The position numbers and the translations under genes are program-made. 64,000 nt of DNA, from NCBI RefSeq assembly GCF_029626145.1, contig NZ_JARUBJ010000002.1, forward strand, positions 6,954,501 to 7,018,500, given 5' to 3'. Source of the DNA: Micromonospora sp. WMMD961 (lineage in GTDB: Bacteria; Actinomycetota; Actinomycetes; Mycobacteriales; Micromonosporaceae). The notes under the pieces are model-generated. The model was not told where the DNA came from and made no database searches. It saw only the letters and a program-made list of their open reading frames with translations. Shown here in pieces: positions 9,135-18,507 of the stretch (within the stretch, counting starts at the first letter, position 1; each line of letters opens with the position of its first letter).

Positions 9135-10205
9135 TCAGCCAGCGGCCGGGAAGGTGCCGGCCGGGCCGTGCACGCGGGCCACCCAGGCGTCCGGGTCGCC
9201 CAACTCCGACAGCCGGGGCAGGGTGAGCGGGGAGTTGAAGATGGAGTTGAAGCCCTCCATGCCGACCCGCTCCACCACGCCGTGCACGAACTTGCGCCCC
9301 TCGGCGTACTGGCGCATCTTGACGTCCACGCCGAGCAGCCGGCGGATCGCCTTCTCCAGCGGGTTGCCGGCCTCCCGGCGGCGGTTGAACGACGCCCGGA
9401 TCCGCTCCACGCTCGGGATCACCTGGGGGCCGACGCCGTCCATGACGAACTCGGCGTGCCCCTCCAGCAGGGTCATCAGCGCGGTGAGCCGGTCCAGCAC
9501 GGCCCGCTGGGCCGGGGTCTGCACGATGTCCAGCACGCTGGTGCGGCTGTCCTGGTCGCGGACCGCCTCGGACAGGGTGGCCACGCCGCGCCGCAAGCGC
9601 TCGACCAGGTGCTCGCTCCCGCTGGAGGAGGCGTCGACGAACGCCTGCACCTCACTCAGGAAGTAGGCCCGCATCCACGGGACGGCCGTGAACTGGGTCC
9701 GGTGGGTCACCTCGTGCAGGCAGACCCAGAGGCGGAAGTCCCGTGGGTCCGCACCGAGCTTGCGCTCGACCTCGACGATGTTCGGTGCGACCAGCAGCAG
9801 TTGGCCCGGGTCGGCCGAGAAGACCTCGTACTGGCCGAGCACCCGGCCGGAGAGGTAGGCCAGCACCGTCCCGGCCTGCACCCCGGTCAACCGGGACCCG
9901 ATCGCCTCGGTCAACGCGCCCGGCTGCTTGTCGCCGGAGAGCCGACTCACCAGCGGGGTGATCACCTCACGAAGGCCGGCGATGTTGGTCGCCGCCCAGT
10001 CGCGGCGGTCGACCACCCGCACCGGCGGGTGCGCCACCTGCGCCTTCAACCCCGTGTAGTCGGCCACGTGCCCGGCCGCCTCATCGGTCAGCCGACGCAG
10101 GTCGCCGACCACGTCGGTGGCCTCGGCGTACGACACCCGGGGGCCCGACTTGCTCAACGCCCCCGCGGTGGCGGCGGCCAGATCCCAGTCCACGAACTGC
10201 GCCAT
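9135..10205 (-). CDS. Zinc-dependent metallopeptidase, DUF2342 family
   Basis: 356 residues from the ATG at 10205 (MAQFVDWDLA). The zinc motif HEVTH is at about residues 164-168, inside the family's LWVCLHEVTHRTQF segment. These proteins are annotated as putative zinc metallopeptidases or 'coenzyme F420 biosynthesis associated' because of co-occurrence; their substrate is unknown. The position between dacB and tilS is conserved in actinobacteria. A longer frame to 10232 adds only MSRRGYGGF and is less likely. Confidence 0.88.
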   Translation of the reverse strand: MAQFVDWDLAAATAGALSKSGPRVSYAEATDVVGDLRRLTDEAAGHVADYTGLKAQVAHPPVRVVDRRDWAATNIAGLREVITPLVSRLSGDKQPGALTEAIGSRLTGVQAGTVLAYLSGRVLGQYEVFSADPGQLLLVAPNIVEVERKLGADPRDFRLWVCLHEVTHRTQFTAVPWMRAYFLSEVQAFVDASSSGSEHLVERLRRGVATLSEAVRDQDSRTSVLDIVQTPAQRAVLDRLTALMTLLEGHAEFVMDGVGPQVIPSVERIRASFNRRREAGNPLEKAIRRLLGVDVKMRQYAEGRKFVHGVVERVGMEGFNSIFNSPLTLPRLSELGDPDAWVARVHGPAGTFPAAG

Positions 10206-10308
10206 GAACCCACCGTACCCGCGCCGCGACACCCCGGCCCGGCCTCGCGTCCTCGATCGACGCCGATGGCGGCTCCGGCAGGGGCCGGACGATCCCGCCC
10301 GGCGACGG

Positions 10309-12255
10309 TCAGCCGCAGCCGCAGCCGGCCAACGCGGCGGTGATCCGGTCCAGCGCCGGTTGGGCGGTCTCCTTCCCGCCCGGCACCTGGTCGCTGAGCA
10401 CGGCGAAGGTGAGCAGTCGACCGTCGGCGGTGGTGACCAGGCCCGCGATGGAGTGCACGGCGGTCAGCGTGCCGGTCTTGGCGCGGACGCTGCCCGCACC
10501 GGCGGCGGTGCCGGGGGTGTTCCGGTAGCGCTCGTCCAAGGTGCCGGACCAGCCGCCCACCGGCAGACCACCGAACACGCCGGCCAACTCAGGGTGGTCC
10601 GGGCTGGCCGCCAGGCGGATCAGGTCGGTCAGCAGCGACGGGCTGATCCGGTTGCGGCGGGACAACCCGCTGCCGTCGGAAAGGGTGATCTCGTCGGCCG
10701 GCAGGCCCAACTCGGCCACCTGCGCGTCCATCGCGGCGGCACCGCCGTCGAACGAGGCCGGCTGGTTGCGGGCCAACGCGACCTGGCGGGCCAACGCCTC
10801 GGCCACCAGGTTGTCACTCTCGCTGATCATGATGTCGACCATCCGGATCAGCGGCGGGGACTGCACCACCCCCAGCTCGACGCCCGGCGCAGGGGTGCCA
10901 CCGGCCGCAGCCTGGGTCGGGGCCGGCGCCGTGCCGCGTTTCACGGCGTCGGCCGGCACGCCGAGCAGCCGGGCGAAGGCTTTGCCGGCGGCCAGGTCCG
11001 GCTCGGCGAACCGCGCGGCAGCCCCGTGGGCGACCCCCGGGTCCCTGCGCGCGCCGTCGGTCATCAGCGCGGTCACCGCCCCACCGGACCCGCCGGTGGG
11101 GATGTCGTCGTCCCAGCCCGGGCCGTAGACCGGGCCGGAATAGACCGAGCCGTCGACCGTCACACTGGTCGGGGTGGCCCCACCGAGCGCGGTGCGCACC
11201 TGGGCGGCCAGGTCGTCCAGGCGCGCCGCTCCCGGGTAGTAGCCCTTCTTGTCGATGGCCAGGGTCGGATCGCCACCACCGATGATCACCACTTCGCCGG
11301 CCTTCGCGCCGGCCACCGCACGGGTGGGTATCCGGTAGCCGGGTCCACGGGCGGCCAGCACCGTCACCCCGGTCGCCAGCTTGGTCACCGAGGCGGGCAC
11401 CGTGCCGTCGTCCGCCCCCTTGGCGAACAGTGTCTGGCCGGAGATCACATCGGCCACCGAGACGTTCACCCGGCTGCCGAGGGCAGCGGCCCCGACCAGC
11501 GGGTCGAGCACGGCACGAACCCCGTCCGCGGTGGGCAGCGGGGCATTCGGATCCGGGCCGGCCAGCACATCCGACGGAGCGGGATCCGGGGTCACCCCGG
11601 CAGCCGTCGGGCCGGATCCGGCGTCGTCGCCGAGCCATCCGGCGACCGGGCCGGGCCGGGTGACGCCGACGCCGACGCCGGCGAGCACCAGCAGCACCAC
11701 GACGGCCAGCAGCACCGCCGAGCGTCGCCGGCGCCCCGGCGGGACGGGTACGGGTGCCGGCGCGGCATCGGCGGGCGCGGGCAGCGCGGAGATCGGCGGA
11801 CCCAGCGGCGGGACTCCGCCGGGGGCGTTCGGGGTGTGGCCGGAAGCCGGGCTGACCGGCGCGGGACTGACCGGGACCGACGCACTGCCACGCGGCGAAC
11901 CACCCGACGCGGGACTGACCGGGACCGACGCACTGCCACGTGGCGAACCACCCGACGCCGGACTGACCGGCACCGACGCACTCCCACGCGGCGAACCACC
12001 CGCCGGTCGGTCACCGCCGAGCACCGGGAAGCGGCCGTTGTTCGGGCCGGGCGGAGGTGATCCGCCCGGCGGGCGCCAGGGCAGCGGCGGGGGCCTCTCG
12101 GGCGACGTCTCCGGTGCCTGGTTCGCCGGCTCGGGAGTCCGCGGAAGGTGGGCCTCAGGCACCGGGACGCGACCCGTCGCACCGCCGGAACCGGATCGTC
12201 CGGTACCGTGCGCGGAGCCCCCGTCCGGGCGGTAGTGTGAATCTTCCCTCCCCAC
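10309..12255 (-). CDS. dacB: D-alanyl-D-alanine carboxypeptidase / endopeptidase (PBP4 type)
   Basis: Trims peptidoglycan stem peptides outside the membrane. All three penicillin-binding motifs are intact: SVTK at 289-292, SDN at 480-482 and KTGT at 593-596. The 648-residue protein is unusually long because a Pro/Ser/Gly-rich cytoplasmic region of about 175 residues precedes the membrane anchor (about 179-198). That region includes three perfect or near-perfect 16-residue repeats encoded by 48-bp DNA repeats. GTG at 12255 is preceded by a very purine-rich ribosome site. It is divergent from ppa. PBP4-type function is secure; the role of the Pro-rich tail is unknown. Confidence 0.93.
   Translation of the reverse strand: MGREDSHYRPDGGSAHGTGRSGSGGATGRVPVPEAHLPRTPEPANQAPETSPERPPPLPWRPPGGSPPPGPNNGRFPVLGGDRPAGGSPRGSASVPVSPASGGSPRGSASVPVSPASGGSPRGSASVPVSPAPVSPASGHTPNAPGGVPPLGPPISALPAPADAAPAPVPVPPGRRRRSAVLLAVVVLLVLAGVGVGVTRPGPVAGWLGDDAGSGPTAAGVTPDPAPSDVLAGPDPNAPLPTADGVRAVLDPLVGAAALGSRVNVSVADVISGQTLFAKGADDGTVPASVTKLATGVTVLAARGPGYRIPTRAVAGAKAGEVVIIGGGDPTLAIDKKGYYPGAARLDDLAAQVRTALGGATPTSVTVDGSVYSGPVYGPGWDDDIPTGGSGGAVTALMTDGARRDPGVAHGAAARFAEPDLAAGKAFARLLGVPADAVKRGTAPAPTQAAAGGTPAPGVELGVVQSPPLIRMVDIMISESDNLVAEALARQVALARNQPASFDGGAAAMDAQVAELGLPADEITLSDGSGLSRRNRISPSLLTDLIRLAASPDHPELAGVFGGLPVGGWSGTLDERYRNTPGTAAGAGSVRAKTGTLTAVHSIAGLVTTADGRLLTFAVLSDQVPGGKETAQPALDRITAALAGCGCG
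11865..12008. repeat. Three 48-bp tandem repeats inside dacB
   Basis: Units begin at 11865, 11913 and 11961 with GACTGACCGG and differ at a few bases. Each encodes 16 residues (pattern SPASGGSPRGSASVPV), so gain or loss of a unit keeps the frame. Confidence 0.9.
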
Positions 12256-12297
12256 GACCCCCTCCTCCCCCAGCGAAAATCGGCTTGGGTGACACTA

Positions 12298-12310
12298 CTT
12301 CGGTCCGAAG
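12298..12310. promoter_or_regulatory. Palindrome CTTCGG-T-CCGAAG between dacB and ppa
   Basis: Perfect 6-base arms in the 151-bp divergent region shared by dacB and ppa. It is a candidate operator or promoter element; there is no direct evidence for a regulator. Confidence 0.3.
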
Positions 12311-12406
12311 ACTATGCGGCGGCCGGAGTCGGCGGGTGGGCATTCACCTGTCCGGAGGGCGCCAGTGGTTCCGTTAGCCAGCGTGGGCAGACGAGGGAGC
12401 GTGCAG

Positions 12407-12913
12407 ATGGATTTCGACGTGACGGTTGAGATCCCCAAGGGTCACCGGAACAAGTACGAGGTGGACCACAAGACCGGCCGCATCCGGCTGGATCGCACCC
12501 TCTTCACCTCTACTCAATACCCGGCCGACTACGGGTTCATCGAGGGCACGCTGGGCGAGGACGGCGATCCGCTGGACGCCCTGGTGCTGGTCCCCGAGCC
12601 GACCTTCCCGGGTTGTCTGATCCGCTGCCGCACCATCGGCATGTTCCGGATGACCGACGAGAAGGGCGGGGACGACAAGGTCCTCTGCGTGCCCTACGAG
12701 GACCCTCGCCAGGAGCACCTGCGCGACATCCACCACCTCGGCGAGTTCGACCGGCTGGAGATCCAGCACTTCTTCGAGGTTTACAAGGACCTGGAGCCCG
12801 GCAAGTCGGTGGAGGGCGCGACCTGGGTCGGCCGCACCGAGGCCGAGGCCGAGATCCACGCCTCCTACCAGCGGGCCCGGGACGCCGAGGCGCGTGGCGA
12901 ATCCATTCACTGA
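12407..12913 (+). CDS. ppa: Inorganic pyrophosphatase
   Basis: Hydrolyses pyrophosphate and so drives biosynthetic reactions. The 168 residues match the family I length. Active-site segments are visible: KYEVDHKTGRIRLDR, the YPADYGFIEGTLGEDGDPLDALV signature with its metal-binding aspartates, and the later EDPRQEHLRDIHHL region. ATG at 12407 follows an AGGGAG ribosome site. It converges with eccD, with a shared terminator hairpin. Confidence 0.97.
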   Translation: MDFDVTVEIPKGHRNKYEVDHKTGRIRLDRTLFTSTQYPADYGFIEGTLGEDGDPLDALVLVPEPTFPGCLIRCRTIGMFRMTDEKGGDDKVLCVPYEDPRQEHLRDIHHLGEFDRLEIQHFFEVYKDLEPGKSVEGATWVGRTEAEAEIHASYQRARDAEARGESIH

Positions 12914-12926
12914 CGACCGTTGACGC

Positions 12927-12970
12927 ACCGGGCCCGGGGGCCGCTCAGCCGAGCAGCCCCCGGGCCCGGT
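12927..12970. terminator. Bidirectional terminator between ppa and eccD
   Basis: Perfect 15-bp arms (ACCGGGCCCGGGGGC at 12927-12941 and its complement at 12956-12970) with a 14-base loop. The right arm lies inside the last codons of eccD, whose stop codon is in the loop. Confidence 0.75.
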
Positions 12971-14348
12971 CGTACAGGTCGAGCACCGCGCAGGCGATCG
13001 GCACCACGGCGACCACCAGGGCCGTGTCGGTGAGGTCTGCGGCCCTTGCGAGGTACGGGGAGACTGGCCGGCGGGCGTACCCGGTGCCGGCGGCGATGGC
13101 CACCAGGGCCAGCACCGCACCGCCCAGGACCAGCGCGAGCCGCCCCGGCTCGTCGACCCGGCCGACCAGTACGCAGCCGAGCACCGCGTAGCCGGCCAGC
13201 CCGGCGAGCACCGTCGCGACCCGGTGCCGCAGCGCCACGAACAGCCGCGAGCGCAGCAGCAGCACGGCCGAGGTGACCGCCACGAGAACCCGGCCGGTCG
13301 TTCCACCGACGACCCCGAGTACGACCGCTGCGGCCACCGCCAGCACGGCGTGCCCGATCAACATTCCGGTGAGCATCTCCTCGGTACGGATCACCGCGGC
13401 GTGCACCCGGCCCCGGTCCGGCAGATCGCGGGCCCGCTCCGGCTCGTCCGCAGGGGTCGAGGTCGGCAGGGTGATGGGCGGCAGGGGCAGCTTGCCCAGC
13501 CGGATGGCCAGCAGCGGGATCACGCCGACGGCGAAGACCAGCGTGCTGAGCAGTACCGCTGCCGTGCCGGCCGGGGTCAGCAGCAGCGCTGCGAGCGCGG
13601 CCCCGGCACCGGTCAGGCCGACCGTGACACCGGCCACGAAGACCCGTAGCCGGCTGGCAACCCCGAGTAGGCCGATCAGCGCCATCAGCAGCAGCGTCAC
13701 CGAGCCAGCCAGCAGTTCGGGGGCGCCCACCCAGCGGGCCGGTCCGAACGGCACGACCGGGTCGCCGGAGCCGACCGCGAGGGCGCCGGCCGTGAACGCG
13801 TACGGCAACGCGTAGCCGCCCAGCGTCGCCCCGGTCGTCCCGTCACCGTAGGCGCGGGAGGCCACCGCGCCGGCCACGGTGAGCACCAGCGCCACCGCTG
13901 CGGCCGCCAGCCAGCCGACCCGGTGCGTCGGGCCGCTGGCGAACAGGGCGAGCATCCCGACGGCGAGCGGGACGGCGGCACCGGCCAGGCCGGCGACGCG
14001 GGTGGCGGTGGGTGACCAGGCACCGCCTCGGCGGCGGGCGCCGTCGGCGATCGCCTCGATCACGTCGTCGTATTCGAGCTCGGGCCAGTGCGCACGGGCC
14101 GGCACGAGGTGCAACACCTCGCCGTCGCGGACCCCCTGCGGCAACAGCGCCTGAGCGGTCGCCAGCACCCCGCCGTCGGTGCGGCGCAGGACCCACCCGC
14201 CGTGCTGCTCACCGTCGTCGGCCAACCCGACACCAGCGTGTCGGAGCACGTCGGGCAGCAGCTCGGCCAGGGGTACCTGCTCCGGCAGGGCGACGTCCAG
14301 CCGCCGTTGCGGCGCGCTGATGGTGACGCGTGCCAGGCCGATAGTCAT
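12945..14348 (-). CDS. eccD: Type VII secretion membrane protein EccD
   Basis: Multi-pass membrane subunit that lines the secretion channel of ESX/type VII systems. The 467-residue protein has an N-terminal ubiquitin-like domain (about 1-90, starting MTIGLARVTISAPQRRLDVA). About eleven hydrophobic segments follow from residue 120 to the end, interrupted by a cytoplasmic loop near 300-330 (TPADEPERARDLPDRGR). This layout is that of EccD. The gene is divergent from eccC, so the two probably share a promoter region of about 100 bp. No eccB, eccE or WXG100 gene lies next to it within the window. Confidence 0.88.
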   Translation of the reverse strand: MTIGLARVTISAPQRRLDVALPEQVPLAELLPDVLRHAGVGLADDGEQHGGWVLRRTDGGVLATAQALLPQGVRDGEVLHLVPARAHWPELEYDDVIEAIADGARRRGGAWSPTATRVAGLAGAAVPLAVGMLALFASGPTHRVGWLAAAAVALVLTVAGAVASRAYGDGTTGATLGGYALPYAFTAGALAVGSGDPVVPFGPARWVGAPELLAGSVTLLLMALIGLLGVASRLRVFVAGVTVGLTGAGAALAALLLTPAGTAAVLLSTLVFAVGVIPLLAIRLGKLPLPPITLPTSTPADEPERARDLPDRGRVHAAVIRTEEMLTGMLIGHAVLAVAAAVVLGVVGGTTGRVLVAVTSAVLLLRSRLFVALRHRVATVLAGLAGYAVLGCVLVGRVDEPGRLALVLGGAVLALVAIAAGTGYARRPVSPYLARAADLTDTALVVAVVPIACAVLDLYDRARGLLG

Positions 14349-14449
14349 CGACTGGTCTCCATATCGAGGGGGATCGGAGGCTGCGCGGACGACAGGACTT
14401 TACCTACCATGAGTCCGGCTCGGGTTACCCAGCGCTGTCAGGAGGCCGA

Positions 14450-17400
14450 GTGTCCACCGTCGTCATCAAGCGCCCGCCGCGCCGGCCGGCACCGGAGATC
14501 CCCGCCGGCGAACTGCCGGTCGAGGCACCACCGGAGATCCCGGTCGTGGCCGGCGGGCGCTGGCAACAGATGCTCATGCTGTTGCCGATGCTCGGCGGCA
14601 CTGTCGCGATGGCGATGATGTTCGGCCGGGGCGGCGGCGCCTACTCGTACGTGGTGGGCGGGATGTTCGGGCTCTCCTCGTTGGCGATGCTGGTGACGTC
14701 CTGGGGCAGCGCCTCCGGCACCCCGAAGAAGTCCGAGATGATGGCCGCCCGCAGGGAGTACCTGCGACACCTGGCCACGTTGCGGCGGCGGGTGCGGCGG
14801 ACCGCCGGCCAGCAGCGGGCCGGGCTCTTCTACCGGCACCCGGACCCGGGTCGGCTCTGGTCGACGGTGGACAGCCACCGGGTCTGGGAGCGACGACCCG
14901 GCGACCCGGATTTCGCGGTGGTACGGGTCGCCGTCGGGCCGCAGACCCTGGCCACCCCGCTCGTCGCACCGGTCACCCGGCCCCTGGAGGAGCTGGAACC
15001 GATGACCGCCGGCGCGCTGCGCCGCTTCCTGGACGCGTACTCGGTGGTGCCGGACCTGCCGGTGGCCCTGTCGCTGCGCAGCTTCGCCCGGGTGCACGTC
15101 CGACCCGCCGGCAGCGCGAAGGGGGGCACCCCCGCCACGGGCGGGCCACCGACCGGCGACCCGGCGGCTCAGGCGTTGGTCCGGGCCGTGCTGACCCAGC
15201 TGGCGGTCTTCCACGCTCCCGACGAGCTGCTCGTCGCGGTCTGCGCGGGGCCGGAACGCCGCGCCTGCTGGGAATGGGTGAAGTGGCTGCCGCACGCCCA
15301 CCACCCCAGCCGCACCGACGCGCTCGGCCCACTGCGGCTGGTGACCAGCTCCGCCGCCGACTTGGAAGGGCTGCTGGCGGACGTGCTGACCAGCCGCTCC
15401 CGGTTCAGCCCGGCCGGCCCGGCCACCGACGGGCCGCACGTGGTGGTCGTCCTCGACGGCGGCGAACTGTCCGGCGCCAGTGACCTGACCGGTGACGGCG
15501 GCATCGACGCGGTAACCGTGCTGGACCTGGACACTCCGCCGCCTCGGCTGCTCGACCGGTACGCGCTGCTGCTGGAGTTGCACGGCCGACGACTGCACTC
15601 GTGGTCGTCCGACGGGCATGCCGAGGTCGGCACCGCCGACCAGCTCGACCTCGCCGACGCCGAGGCGGTCGCCCGCCGGTTGGCCCCACTCCGGCTCGCC
15701 GGCGCGTCCCGCGGGCCCGACTCCCCGCTCCAGGCCGACCTGGGTCTTCCCGAACTGCTGGGTCTCGGCGACCCGGAAAGCTTCACCCCTGAGCAGGGCT
15801 GGCTGCCGCGCTCGGCACGGGAGCGGCTGCGGGTGCCGATCGGGGTCGGCACCGACGGCGGTGCCATCGAGCTGGACCTCAAGGAGTCCGCCCAGGACGG
15901 GATGGGCCCGCACGGCCTCCTGATCGGGGCCACCGGCTCCGGAAAGTCCGAGCTGCTCCGCACGCTGGTGCTGGGGTTGGCCGCCACGCACAGCTCCGAG
16001 CAGCTCAACTTCGTGCTCGTCGACTTCAAGGGCGGCGCCACCTTCGCCTCGTTCGACAGGTTGCCGCACACCGCGGCCGTGATCACCAATCTGGCCGACG
16101 CGTTGCCCCTGGTCGACCGGATGGTCGACGCGATCAACGGGGAGTTGGTCCGCCGTCAGGAGCTACTTCGGCGCGCCGGCAACTTCGCCAGCGTGCGCGA
16201 CTACGAGCGGGCCCGGGCGGCCGGCACCCCGCTGGCCCCAATGCCGTCGTTGCTGCTGATCTGCGACGAGTTCTCCGAACTGCTCTCCGCCAAGCCCGAC
16301 TTCATCGACCTGTTCGTGCAGATCGGCCGGCTGGGCCGCTCGCTCGGGGTGCACCTGCTGCTCGCCAGCCAGCGACTGGAGGAGGGACGGCTTCGCGGGC
16401 TGGACACGCATCTGTCGTACCGGATCGGTCTGCGGACCTTCTCCGCGCTGGAGTCCCGCACCGTGCTGGGGGTGCCGGACGCGCACGAATTGCCCCGCTC
16501 GCCGGGCCACGGTTATCTGCGCGCCGGCACCGACCCGTTGGCCCGGTTCAAGGCCGCGTACGTCTCCGGCGCCGTCCGCCGGCGGACCGCGACAACCGGT
16601 GCCACCGTCGAGGGCGGCGCCCGGTTGCTCACCTTCTCCACGCACGCCGTCCCGGTGCCGGAGCCGGCGACCCCGGTCGCGCCCGTCGTGGCGGAGGAGG
16701 AGGGCAGGGAGACACTGCTCGACCTCCTGGTGGACCGCCTCGTCGGGCAGGGCCCGCCGGCGCACCAGGTCTGGCTCCCCCCGCTCGGTGCGCCCCCGGC
16801 CCTGGACGAGCTGCTCGGCCCGGTGGAGGTGGACCCGGTACGCGGTCTGACCGTCGGCAACCCGGAGCTGCACGGCGCGCTCGGCGTGCCGCTGGCCGTG
16901 GTGGACAAGCCGTTGGAGCAGCGCCGGGACCTGCTCTGGTTGGCACTGGACGGTGCGGCCGGGCACGTGGCGGTGGTCGGCGCCCCGCAGAGCGGCAAGT
17001 CCACTGCGTTGCGCACGTTGATCTGCGCGCTGGCGCTCACCCACACACCGGCCGAGGTGCAGGTCTACTGCCTGGACTTCGGTGGCGGTGGTCTGGCCGC
17101 GCTGCGCGATCTCCCGCACGTTGGCGGGGTCGCCGGCCGGGCCGACCCGACGGCCGTACGGCGCACCGTCGGCGAGATGACCACCCTGCTGGCCGACCGG
17201 GAACGCCGCTTCGCGGAGTTGGGCATGGAGTCGATGGCCGCGTACCGGCAGCGTCGCGCCGCAGCGGGGACGACCAGTCAACCGGGCATCGATCCGTTCG
17301 GCGACGTGTTCCTGGTGGTCGACGGTTGGAGCACCGTCCGCGGCGAGTACGACGACCTGGAGCCTCTGGTCACCGATCTGGCCACCCGGGGCCTGTCCTA

Positions 17401-18433
17401 CGGGGTGCATGTGGTCGCCACGGCGCTGCGCTGGCTGGATTTCCGCCCGGCGATCCGGGACCTGTTCGGCTCACGGCTGGAGTTGCGCCTCGGCGACCCG
17501 TCCGACTCGCTGGTGGCGAGGCGTGCGGCGGCGAACGTGCCGGAGCGCGCCGGCCGAGGGGTGACCGCGGAGGGCCTGCACTTCCTCACCGCGTTACCGC
17601 AGCTCGATGCTGCCGCCGGGGACACCGCCGATCTGGTGAAGCGCGCCAGCGACGGGTGGTCGGGACCTCCGGCGCCCCGGGTGCGGCTGCTCCCGCCCGT
17701 GCTGCCGTACGCCGATCTGGACCTCGCCGCGACGACCGGCCTGCGGTTGCCGATCGGGATCGCGGAGGCGGACCTGCGCCCGGTGCTGCTCGACTTCAGC
17801 ACCGAGCCGCACTTCGTGGTCTTCGGGGACTCGGAGTGCGGCAAGTCGTCGTTCCTGCGGGCGCTGGCCACGTCGATCATCACGCGGTTCACTCCCGAGC
17901 AGGCCCGGGTGATCCTGGTCGACTACCGGCGCAGCCTGCTCGGCGCGATCGAGACTCCGCACCTGATCGGGTACGGCACCGCCGCGGCGCACACCGCCGA
18001 CCTGATCGAGTCGGCCGCCGGTTACCTGGAGCGGCGGGCCCCCGGACCGGAGGTCACCCCGCAACAACTGCGGGACCGCTCCTGGTGGTCCGGGCCGGAG
18101 CTGTTCGTGCTGGTGGACGACTACGACCTGGTGGCGGCCGGGCCGGCGAACCCCCTGCGGGCGCTGGAGGAGCATCTGCCGCACGCCCGCGACGTCGGGC
18201 TGCACCTGGTGCTGGCCCGCCGGTCGGGTGGCGCCGGCCGCGCCCAGTACGAGCCGATCGTGCAACGGCTGCGCGAGTTGTCCACCTCTGGTCTGGTGAT
18301 GGCGGGCAGCCCGGACGAGGGCGCACTCGTCGGGCCGGTACGACCCGGTCCGTTGCCGCCGGGGCGTGGTCGACTGGTCACCCGGCGAGAGGGCGTACGC
18401 CTCGTCCAGCTGGCACAACTTCCGCCACCATGA
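14450..18433 (+). CDS. eccC: Type VII secretion FtsK/SpoIIIE ATPase EccC
   Basis: Motor subunit of the type VII secretion system that recognises and drives WXG100 substrates. The 1327 residues are a fused EccCa/EccCb: two N-terminal membrane segments (about 38-80) and three ATPase domains. The P-loops are GATGSGKS near 494, GAPQSGKS near 844 and GDSECGKS near 1125, all with the GKS core. Domain 1 has the full ICDEFSELL Walker B. GTG at 14450 follows AGGAGG at the correct distance. mycP follows 74 bases later on the same strand. Confidence 0.95.
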   Translation: MSTVVIKRPPRRPAPEIPAGELPVEAPPEIPVVAGGRWQQMLMLLPMLGGTVAMAMMFGRGGGAYSYVVGGMFGLSSLAMLVTSWGSASGTPKKSEMMAARREYLRHLATLRRRVRRTAGQQRAGLFYRHPDPGRLWSTVDSHRVWERRPGDPDFAVVRVAVGPQTLATPLVAPVTRPLEELEPMTAGALRRFLDAYSVVPDLPVALSLRSFARVHVRPAGSAKGGTPATGGPPTGDPAAQALVRAVLTQLAVFHAPDELLVAVCAGPERRACWEWVKWLPHAHHPSRTDALGPLRLVTSSAADLEGLLADVLTSRSRFSPAGPATDGPHVVVVLDGGELSGASDLTGDGGIDAVTVLDLDTPPPRLLDRYALLLELHGRRLHSWSSDGHAEVGTADQLDLADAEAVARRLAPLRLAGASRGPDSPLQADLGLPELLGLGDPESFTPEQGWLPRSARERLRVPIGVGTDGGAIELDLKESAQDGMGPHGLLIGATGSGKSELLRTLVLGLAATHSSEQLNFVLVDFKGGATFASFDRLPHTAAVITNLADALPLVDRMVDAINGELVRRQELLRRAGNFASVRDYERARAAGTPLAPMPSLLLICDEFSELLSAKPDFIDLFVQIGRLGRSLGVHLLLASQRLEEGRLRGLDTHLSYRIGLRTFSALESRTVLGVPDAHELPRSPGHGYLRAGTDPLARFKAAYVSGAVRRRTATTGATVEGGARLLTFSTHAVPVPEPATPVAPVVAEEEGRETLLDLLVDRLVGQGPPAHQVWLPPLGAPPALDELLGPVEVDPVRGLTVGNPELHGALGVPLAVVDKPLEQRRDLLWLALDGAAGHVAVVGAPQSGKSTALRTLICALALTHTPAEVQVYCLDFGGGGLAALRDLPHVGGVAGRADPTAVRRTVGEMTTLLADRERRFAELGMESMAAYRQRRAAAGTTSQPGIDPFGDVFLVVDGWSTVRGEYDDLEPLVTDLATRGLSYGVHVVATALRWLDFRPAIRDLFGSRLELRLGDPSDSLVARRAAANVPERAGRGVTAEGLHFLTALPQLDAAAGDTADLVKRASDGWSGPPAPRVRLLPPVLPYADLDLAATTGLRLPIGIAEADLRPVLLDFSTEPHFVVFGDSECGKSSFLRALATSIITRFTPEQARVILVDYRRSLLGAIETPHLIGYGTAAAHTADLIESAAGYLERRAPGPEVTPQQLRDRSWWSGPELFVLVDDYDLVAAGPANPLRALEEHLPHARDVGLHLVLARRSGGAGRAQYEPIVQRLRELSTSGLVMAGSPDEGALVGPVRPGPLPPGRGRLVTRREGVRLVQLAQLPPP

Positions 18434-18474
18434 CCTGACTCGCCGGTTCTTCCCGTGACAGGTGGGGAAACCGG

Positions 18475-18480
18475 TAATCT
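18475..18480 (+). promoter_or_regulatory. -10 box TAATCT upstream of mycP
   Basis: TAATCT fits a SigA -10 box. Nine bases later an ATG opens a five-codon frame (MVPSG, 18490-18507) whose TGA is immediately followed by the mycP ATG at 18508. This could be a coupled leader peptide. Confidence 0.4.
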
Positions 18481-18507
18481 CCGATCGTCATGGTTCCGTC
18501 GGGATGA

